From positions 42,029,314 through 42,093,313 of the forward strand of contig NC_088867.1 in assembly GCF_032884065.1 (NCBI RefSeq): a stretch of DNA of 64,000 bases. The letters run 5' to 3'. The notes below the pieces were generated by a model. The model searched no databases. It was not told where the DNA came from and saw nothing but the letters and a program-made list of their open reading frames with translations. This document shows, piece after piece, positions 55,641 through 64,000 of this stretch. Every line of letters starts with the position of its first letter. Within the stretch, counting starts at the first letter, position 1. The position numbers were made by a program, and so were the translations under genes. This DNA comes from Artemia franciscana. Its lineage: Eukaryota > Arthropoda > Branchiopoda > Anostraca > Artemiidae.

Positions 55641-57464
55641 CCTTGATTCTCAACATAGTCAGTTCGGCCAGAAAATATTGTCAGATCCCAATAATATGGT
55701 TGGTAAGAAACAGCTAGGTACATGACTGCGTCCGTTTATGATGTGCACCTGGTGCAACACCTGTAGTCGGTCAGATCATATGGGGTAAACCACGTTTTTC
55801 GTAACCATTCTCTTTGTCAGAGAAAGGTTACATTCTTGCCGTTTACGCCTAAAAGAAAGATTTATCCCACTGAAATTTGGTAGAAACCAGCAGCTAAGAA
55901 TCTTGCTGTGTTCGCAGAGGGTCTGACTTCCATCTAATAGCCATCGTAGCTTGTGGTGTTCTGCAAATGTGACCCATAGTTCAAAGTATGCTGTCGTAAA
56001 ACTCGACGAAATTTTTGTGCTGGAAGTCTAGTTTTCACTCATTTTTAAACATATTTACTGCTTTATGGATTCTTTAATTTTAGAACAGAGACTCCCTGTC
56101 CTATGGCTAGTAAGAGAAATGTCGAGTGTCAATACCAAGTTTGTAATTTGAAACAATTGCTTACAAAATACTGGACAATAAAGCCTTATTTTCTCCCGTT
56201 CCTCTTCTTTTTAGCGTGGAACCTAATTAATGAAGATGCCGGTCAAGTTCAAAAATAGATATCCCAATTCATCCATTCAAACAATAAGGCATGATCAGTG
56301 GCGCTTTAGATAGAATACAATACAATTTCAAAAGAATTCAACTATTTAAAATGCAGGAACTAGAAACTAAAATATGTTGTAAAAGTTGCATTATTATAAA
56401 ATTCACGGTCCTTGTCATTCTGAACAGGACTCTTTGAATAAAGAAGCAGCATACGTCAGGCGTGTCCACGCGTCAAGGATGGTTTGTCGCCTGGAAACAT
56501 CTTGAAGAAATTTATCATTAGTTTCCGTCACGGCCTATTCCTAATTTCGCACGGTACTTTGAGAGGCGTTCACAGTTTGGTAGCTGGTTAAAATAAATTT
56601 TGATGCAACACTATTTTCTTTCAATTTATCTTGTCACAGTTTGTCACATTTTGACAGCTTGACAATTTAGGTGCTATGATATAAACGTCATTTTCACAAT
56701 AAAATGTAGGCTTAGCACGAGAGGGAAAAAAGAAAGGTAAAACCGCATTCTCATCTGGCTTTCTTTTATTGGTCAAACAAGTATACCTAGGGATACAACA
56801 TGAGCTGCAAGATATGATAGATCGACCCGAGGGGATTCTATTCAAGGGCAAGGCACATTGAGGATAAATTAAAGTGAATAATGCTGCTAATATAAGATTT
56901 TTACTACTTGGTGATAAAAAAAAAGGATTTTTGAAAGTGGGGTTGAGGGTAGGTTCATATTATCGCCCAACGAACGGAGATGGGGAGGATAATTTTTTTT
57001 AAAGAAATTAAATGGGTTGAGGGAATACATTTGTCAGTGAATTGGTCAGTGAATGGTCAGTGATCAGTCATTTGTCACTGACATTTGTCAGTGAATTTGT
57101 CAGGAGAATTGGATTGATATCATGTTAAATGATAGAAATTTAATCAAGATTAAAGGTTGGGAAGGTTGAGTAAGTGTCGCACATGTCATTTCCTCACGTT
57201 TTGCTTTTTGTCTTCAAATTTTCGCAAAACCCATCCAAGTCCATCGACTTATGTCCAGTCTTCCTACATTCCGTACGATAGTGTGAATTGTCTTCTATTA
57301 TGTGTGGATGCTTTCATCCTCAAAGGCCAGAAAATTTACTAGATTTGAGAAAAATCTGATAGCATATCATACAATAATGTGACAATCCTTGAAAACTAAG
57401 TACGAGTTCTGTGATCAAAATACATTGATGTATATTAATCCTGAAAGAGTATTTTTATTTTCGA
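55641..57464. other. Intergenic sequence with a GTCAGTGAAT minisatellite
   Basis: No gene is recognised. At about 57031-57105 the theme 'tttgtcagtgaatt/ggtcagtgaatg' repeats six or so times and includes an inverted 'gtcatttgtcactgac'. Short frames resemble no protein. Confidence 0.5.
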
Positions 57465-57755
57465 GTAGTAGGGGCGTTGCTTCACAACAAGTCCTATCAT
57501 GGGGGTTTAGGGGTTTTAACTACACCCCCCCAAAAAAAAACTTTTTTCTGACTCTTAAAAATGTAAACAAATCTGAACACAAACAAATTTTTGATGCATT
57601 TTCTAAAAGTGTTTTTGTTATCCCCTCCCAAAAAAAAACTTCTTTCTGACTCTTAAAAACGTAACAAAACTTAACATAAACAAATTTTTGATGCATTTAT
57701 CAGGTTTTTAGTTACCCCCCCTCCGAAAAATATCCTGAATACGGTCCTGCTTCAC
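57465..57755. repeat. G-tract dispersed repeat with internal duplication
   Basis: A GGGG-containing block, then a C-run and A-run at about 57524-57541, then the core 'ttctgactcttaaaaa.gtaa' and 'acaaatttttgatgcatt'. The core is repeated once more at about 57640-57700. It closes with 'aaaatatcctgaatacggtc'. Confidence 0.7.
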
Positions 57756-58854
57756 AAATATGCATATTGTTTTCCTCATCAGCGACTGATATTTTTGATT
57801 TCATTTTGTTAGCTCATCTTTTTAGCTTTGCATCTTTTTAGCCTGAACTTTAGTGCCATGAGAATTACCTTACAAGCTCTTCGCGTCTTGTTTGGACTAA
57901 CAGATCCAACCCCCCCCCCCTTTATTAGCAGAGGTTTTTATTGATTCAAGTTAAAGAAAACTTCTTTGAAGGTAAAGAAGGCAATTAAAAGTAAAGAGTG
58001 AAATTGAATGTATTCACATGTGTTTACTGACTGGTTTTTAAAAATTTACACTGAAAGCGCTATCGTCGACACATTGCTCTTGCATTTACACTAAAAGCAA
58101 GGATTTGAAACAAGTTGAACTCTCGTTTGAAGAGCAGGAGATGAGCACATTTTTTGCACATTTTCCTACACGTGTCTTTTTTTCTTTTTTGGTTTTCATT
58201 TATTGAGTGGCTAAGGAGAGGTACTACAATATTACCCTTGTTATGGTTCCCAGCCTTTTTACTCCAGATATGAGACCAGAAAGTGCTATAGGGCACCATG
58301 GATTTTTACCATGGAGTCGCAAAGACGAATCAGTAGCTTTTAATGAAGCGGCTATGCATCTATCTGCAATCTTAGGATAGCCTTCAAGCACTAGTAAAAA
58401 CAAATTTTAGTATAGCCAAATATATAATGCCAAAAATTACAACAAAATGTTTTTATTTTTACTTACAGGTATTTACCATAAATCTGTGTTTCCACTAACT
58501 CCATTTATCTTCAACCATGTTGAGTTTAATGATGTGCTTTTCATTTCGAGGGTTTTTAGGCTCTTGTTTGGAATTTCTTTTCATTGCGATTTGACGTCAT
58601 TTTTGAGGGTTTTTAGGCTCTTTTTGGAACTTTCTTAAATTTGTTTTTCAATAGGCGTTACAGTAAAGATCAAACAAATTCATGATTACCATTCCAGGAT
58701 CATCAACAAATGGTAGTTTTACTCACTAGACAGTTTTCCGTTTCAAATCTTGTTCCTTTCTTTACCTTTTGGTTAATTTGGACAGTGGTTCACTTTCCCT
58801 AACCATGATAGTTTATGTTTAAAAATTAGTGTTGCCAGTCGAGTCATGTTTTAT
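57756..58854. other. AT-rich intergenic sequence
   Basis: No gene is recognised. There is a ~63-bp near-duplication, 'gagggtttttaggctctt', at about 58548 and 58604. Confidence 0.4.
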
Positions 58855-60760
58855 TACATAAAAAAAAACTAGTTTTTTTTAACTGAAAGTAAGGAACGAC
58901 ATTAAAACTTAAAACGAACAGAAATTACTCCGTATATGAAATGGGTTGTCCCCTCCGCAATCCCTCGCTCTTTACGCTAAAACTTTTAATTGTTTTAAAA
59001 AGCAGAATTGTGGCAAAGAGTCAAACTTTAGCGTAAAGAGCAGGGGATTGCGGAGGGGACAACCCGTTTCATATACGGAGTAATTTCTGTTCGTTTTAAG
59101 TTTTAATGTCGTTCCTTACTTTCAGTTAAAAAAACTAGTTTTTTATGTAATTTCTGAACGTTTTTGAATTAATGCATGTTTGATTTTGGCTCTCCACACA
59201 TAAATTATTAAAATGAAATTTGCATATTAATTCCTTTTTTGGCTAAATGGCTTTCTCTTAGTTTTGATCGGACGATTTTGAGAAATAAGGGATGGGGAAG
59301 GAGGCCTAGTTGCCATACAATGTTTCGGTTACATAAAAAGGCAACTATAAATTTTAATTTTTAGCGAATTTTTTTATTAGTAAAAAATATACGCAACTTA
59401 AGAATTAACTTACGTAACAAACTTTTATATTCTTTAATTTTTATTATGTATATGAGGGGGTTTGTACCCTCGTTAATACCTCGTTCTTTACACAAAATCG
59501 TAATTTTTGTCCCAATTCTTTAAGAATGACCCCTGAATCAGAAAGGCCATAGAATAAATAGTTGAAATTACTAAAAATACTATAGCATAAAGAGCGAGGT
59601 ATTTATCTCCTCCTAAATTTTTAATTTTTTAAATTTTAATTTTTATTATGTATATGAGGGGGTTTGTACCCTCGTTAATACCTCGTTCTTTACACAAAAT
59701 CGTAAGTTTTGTCCCAATTCTTTAAGAATGACCCCTGAATCAGAAAGGCCGTAGAATAAATAGTTGAAATTACTAAAAATACTATAGCATAAAGAGCGAG
59801 GTATTTATCTCCTCCTAAATATCTCGCTCTTTATGCTAAAATATTTTTAGAACCCCTCATATGTGTAATAATCTCTGTTCGTTTTGAGTTTCAATGTTAC
59901 CCTTTACTTTCAATTGAAAAAAAACTTTTCCATGTTTATTTTTTCATTGTTTTTTATAGTAATTTTAGAAAATCATGCGCCCTTTTCATTGAATTTCTGT
60001 TCCCCCATGACATATTTCTCCAAGGTAAGATCCTCCCACATAGCCCCCTCCCCTCGACCCCATCCCCAAAACCAAAAAAAAATCCCCTGAAAACGACTGT
60101 ACACTTCCCAATAACCATTATTATTTGTAAACACTTGTCGAAGTTTGTGACTTGCAGCCCCTCCCCCAGGGACTGTGGAGGAGTAAGTCATTCCAAAAGA
60201 CATAGTTATTACGGTTTTTGACTATGCGGGACAAAATGGCAATCTCGAAATTTTGATCTGTTGACTTTGGAGAAAAATGGCGTCCTCCAATTTTTTTGGT
60301 CACTTAAAAAGGGCACTAAAACTTTCCATTTCCGTTAGAATGAGCCCTCTTGCGACATTCTAGGACCACTTGGTCGATACGATGACCCCTGGGAAAAAAA
60401 ACGAACACGCACCCGTGATTTGTCTTCTGGCAAAAAATATGAAATTCCACATTTTTGTAGATAGGAGCTTAAAAATTTTGCTGTAGGGTTCTCTCGTACG
60501 CCGAATGCGATGGTATGATTTTTGTTGAGATTCTGTGACATTTAGGGGGTGTTTTCCCCTATTTTCTAAAATAAGGCAATTTTTTTCAGGCTCGTAACTT
60601 TTGATGACAAAGACTAAATTTGATGAAACTTATATATTTAAAATCAGCATGAAAATATGATTCTTTTGATGTATATTTTAGCATCAAAATTCCGTTTTTT
60701 AGAGTTTCGTTTACTATTGAGCCGGGTCGCTCCTTACTACAGTTCGTTACCAGGAACTTT
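58855..60760 (+). mobile_element. R1 repeat element, best-preserved copy
   Basis: It begins with an almost perfect ~270-bp foldback hairpin (58870-59145; arms share AACTGAAAGTAAGGAACGAC, AAACGAACAGAAATTACTCC and GCAATCCCTCGCTCTTTACG-type blocks). The ~1.6-kb body contains a ~198-bp tandem duplication ('tatgtatatgagggggtttg' at about 59449 and 59647). It ends 'gagccgggtcgctccttact' then 'acagttcgttaccaggaact'. No open frame of note is present. The GC-rich short blocks in an AT-rich body are typical of all R1 copies here. Confidence 0.85.
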
Positions 60761-61070
60761 TTGATTCTTTTGATCAACTTTTTCTGATCTTTCCGTTATA
60801 CGCATAGCACTGCATGTGTCTAACACAGGGTAATCGGTTTTTACAAAGGATCAACAGTGGAAACAAAAACAAACAAATGCATTATTATGTCTACGTATGT
60901 ATCTATAGTGAGGGGGGTATTATCAGGGTAATGGTAATTATGTTTTAAAGGAACATTAAATAAGGAACCTAATAATACCTTTTTTTATGTTTGTTTTATA
61001 AACAGCCCAGAGCCTATATGTGGGTGTATCAGGGGGTAGGGGTGAATTGTCGCAAATGCGATTTTAACCT
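60761..61070. other. AT-rich intergenic sequence
   Basis: Nothing recognised. Confidence 0.4.
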
Positions 61071-61074
61071 TAAA

Positions 61075-61255
61075 AATGTGCATAAAATTTGCCGAGGAGT
61101 TGCCCACTCTTAGGAACTATTTATACAGGGTGGCACTTGTCAAGTGTGGCGGAATTGTGTCAAGCGTTTTGGAAACTGTACCAAGCTTGGCAGAACCGTG
61201 TGGCACACGTTGCGTTACTAAATTCACACCGGGTGGCGGGAAGTGGGTGACCCCT
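61075..61255. repeat. Dispersed repeat matching 53755-53900
   Basis: 'tgcccactcttaggaact', 'gtgtggcacacgttgc' and 'gggtggcgggaagtgggtga' parallel 'tgcccatcctcagaaatc', 'gtgtggcacactttgc' and 'agagacgggaaatgggca' in order and spacing. Unknown class, non-coding. Confidence 0.55.
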
Positions 61256-61734
61256 TGAAATAAACAATCTAAAAATACCTTTGTTTTTATTCTAGTGACG
61301 AATAAACGACTAAAAATATATTTAATTAGTGATATACATATAACTGATAAGATCAAATTTGTCTTCTGGTGATGAACCAAATGTAAATTTACGCATGATG
61401 GTCACATAGGATTGTTGTGTAATTTCACCGTGCGCAAGCGTAACGAAGGAATTCATTTTCCCATTAAGGAAAATAATAGAGGAAATGTTTTTATAATGGA
61501 TGCTTTACTGGCCATGTTGCTGTAATTAAATATGAATAATTTATGGAAAGGACCTCTAGCTTTTGCCATTTTAGATAATACCTATCAGGTTACCATGTTA
61601 AGTATTAACATGTTAAACCTTAAAACATTGTTACAATGTTGATAATAATCAACATTAAATTAACATGTATAGTATGAAATATATAATAATGTTAAACAGA
61701 ATGTTTGTTATAATATAATGAACCATACGAATTG

Positions 61735-62145
61735 AATTTGAATTTTATTTACATGATTAACAAAAATATAAACTATTGCAGATCTAAATCCCTACGCTAG
61801 GGAAAAATTTTAATTTTGCTAGTACGTAGCGATTAACTATATAAAAATTTCTAAAGGCATCCTAAATTAAAAATAGTAATAATAATAAAACCCCTACATA
61901 GATGTTCCTAGAAGCATCCTACACTAATTAAAATAATAATGAAAAAGAAAAAGAGACAATCACCTTCTCAAACACCCCCAGGGTAACAATCCCCATCCGA
62001 ATACAACTCAATTCGCCCCGAACCCTTCAACCCGCTCCTCCCTCCAGCCCTATAACCCGCTCCAATCCCCCCCAAAAAAAATAATTTGCCAACAAATACT
62101 CTTTTAATCATACAAAAGAAAAATTCAAAATAGAGTTGAATGTTT
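61735..62145 (-). repeat. Dispersed repeat R3, copy 2
   Basis: The same block order as 35145-35500, with a complement AATAAAATTCAAATT at the left edge suggesting a minus-strand 3' end. Contains a C-run plus A-run at about 62067-62080. Just upstream (61590-61690) the sequence is rich in 'aacatgtta/aacattgtt' palindromes. Confidence 0.55.
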
Positions 62146-62764
62146 AGGTTTTTCCTCAGAATCATGTTTCAACAGTAAAACAAAGTATGAAAAGAATAAA
62201 AAGCTAATTTCATTCAAAGAAAATCAAATATAGTGTCAAAACAAAACAAAAAATAGGATAGAGAGTTCTCAAATTTATACAGAGCAGCTATAGCAGGAAA
62301 GATTAATTATCAGAAACCAACCCGTGTGTATAAAATATGGCCCAAACGCGGGGTTGAAAAAGGACAACTGAATGGCCAAAAAAGACAAACTTAAAAATCC
62401 TTAGTTTGGCAACATCTTACAAGATATGGTACGGCCAAAATACCAAAAAGGGCTAACTGAAAAGACTTTAAAATGTAGGAAAACGCTACAAATAAAAAAA
62501 AAGGCGTAGAAATGTAACCATATTGAAAATAAATTTCCGAATACCAAGAAGCTGTATAATAAACGGTAAAAGCAAAGTCGTATTTCGATATGAGTCTCAG
62601 TCAATATAAAAATGCAGTTTTTGGCAAGATATTTCGTTTACTTTAAGAACCGCAAAATAATAAAGTGAACTGGGGAAAAAACACATAAAAATATAAATAA
62701 TACTAATTTCCATTTCATTTCATTTGACAAAACATGACCATCCCTATTCTCTTTACCTTAAGTC
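62146..62764. other. AT-rich intergenic sequence
   Basis: No gene is recognised. Confidence 0.4.
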
Positions 62765-63095
62765 ATAATTTGCTCAACTGAAAGTAAAGAGCAACATTAA
62801 AAACTTAAAACGAACAGAAATTACCCCTATATGAAAATGGCTGCCTCTCTTAAGCTACTCGCTTTTAAGACTAAAGTTTAACTTTAGACGCTTTTTTTAC
62901 TAAAGTTTCCCAATTCTATGGGAACGATCGCAGAAGCACAGGGACTTTAGATTGGAATAGCAAGCTTTTTTAGGGCACTAAAAAACTTTAGGGCGACGAG
63001 TGAAGAGTTGAGGAGGGGGCAGCGCTACTCATAAATGGAATAATTTGTTCCTTTTTAAGTTTTAATGTTGCTCCTTACTTTCAGATGAAAGAAAA
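62765..63095. repeat. R1 hairpin without body
   Basis: Arms 'caactgaaagtaaagagcaa' (about 62776) and 'ttgctccttactttcagatg' (about 63067) enclose inverted AAACGAACAGAAATTA-type and CTCGCTTTT-type blocks with a ~130-bp centre. The R1 body is absent, so this is either a solo hairpin or a truncated copy. Confidence 0.75.
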
Positions 63096-64000
63096 ATATT
63101 CACCAAATTAGTCAAATTCTTTTCTCGTTTTGTAAAAAAAATTGGCTCTTAGAGTTTGGCTTTATTAACAAGGGTCAGTTCTTAATTTCTTTAATTACCC
63201 TGAACGGTTTAATGACAAAATTACGAAACTCATGTGATATCACATAGAATTCCATTTGGCGGGTAGTTCCTCATGCATTGTCCAAAGTACAATTACTACA
63301 TAATAATATATCAGCTTTCCAATTTATGTGGTCAAATGTATTAAACAGAGTTGAAATTTTCTGTCATTTAATAAATAGCCAACTTCCTTGCCTAGTTTCA
63401 TTTAATAGCATTTTTTAATTTTTCTTTATACTTTGTCCTCGACCCTTGAAGGCTGAACGTGAAATAAGATTTCATTAGTATTTCGCTATTATTATTTTAA
63501 TAGTCATGTCTAACATAGTTGGAATATTCTTGTCCACTATAATTCATTTTCTTGGTAAGGTAATGGACAAGCTACCGACTTTAAAGCATGATTCTGACTT
63601 TAACTTAAAAGAAGTTTGGTTTAGAGTGTTCTTAAATTCCGGAAAGATGTACCGTTGTAATTTATGCACTTGAAACTTTTCAAATTCGTAATCCTATCGG
63701 AATAATTCTGAATCACCCAAAGTAGATATTCTTAGAGAATCACCTATTGGTAACAACTTAAATCCCAAAAAAATATTAATAGCTCTTGATAATTTATTGA
63801 TTAGGTTAGAGAATTGCCTATTGGTAACAACTTAAACCCAAAAACAGCTATCAAATAATATCAAAAACTATTAATAGCTATCAATAGTTTATTGATAACT
63901 GACAATGAAACACCAATAAGATTGTACTGATGGAATCATATCATATCCATTACACTTATTACGTACAGTCATCATTTTATAGTTTTTTTTCTACCTTAGA
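63096..64000. other. AT-rich sequence with a ~94-bp tandem duplication
   Basis: No gene is recognised. 'agagaatcacctattggtaacaactt' type sequence occurs at about 63735 and again at about 63809, followed by several 'ctattaatagctatca'-type palindromic phrases to 63900. Confidence 0.5.

Overview
The window looks like AT-rich eukaryotic, most likely arthropod, intergenic DNA. It is built almost entirely from layered transposable elements and short tandem repeats. It has no dense operon-like coding, no rRNA and no intact tRNA. The abundant foldback family called R1 here (a hairpin next to a body with GC-rich blocks) and the RTE-like LINE both remind me of brine-shrimp (Artemia) genomic sequence. 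That assignment rests on memory and is not proven by the window.

Layout. 1-3 kb: a decayed non-LTR retrotransposon (gag-like ORF1 with zinc knuckles, then endonuclease-RT ORF2), cut off at a long (AT)n tract. 4-6 kb: a foldback hairpin and small tandem repeats. 6.7-9.7 kb: an RTE-like LINE with a deleted RT core, split by a 627-bp MITE whose 8-bp target duplication lies in the endonuclease codons. 11.4-12.8 kb: an R1 copy with an expanded minisatellite. 13.2-16.1 kb: a minus-strand LINE split by an 823-bp probable solo LTR with a 4-bp target duplication. 16.4-17.4 kb: a second minus-strand LINE fragment.

20.8-29.7 kb is the most unusual stretch. It appears to hold a broken Polinton/Maverick-like element: a protein-tyrosine-phosphatase-like fragment, a protein-primed DNA polymerase B fragment, a possible second virion protein and a double-jelly-roll major capsid fragment, all on the plus strand. 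Facing them is a minus-strand CARD-containing, possibly caspase-like, reading frame. The relic is itself interrupted by an R1 element that carries a SINE.

33-41 kb: two more MITEs with 8-bp target duplications and GG...CC ends, an inverted pair of R1 elements, and a nine-unit, 217-bp satellite array that starts at an R1 end. 41-50 kb: a tRNA-derived SINE, R1 fragments, a LINE RT fragment and one good candidate host exon (50317-50463). 51-53 kb: a 1.9-kb non-autonomous Helitron with both ends visible, inserted in a TAACTATA-type microsatellite, with a broken Helitron helicase C-terminus. 53.7-55.6 kb: a degenerate ~130-bp tandem array. 58.9-63.1 kb: another R1 copy and an R1 hairpin.

No complete, clearly functional protein-coding gene is visible. 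Nearly all recognisable coding sequence has stops or frameshifts. Family names come from reading translated motifs by eye; no database search was run.
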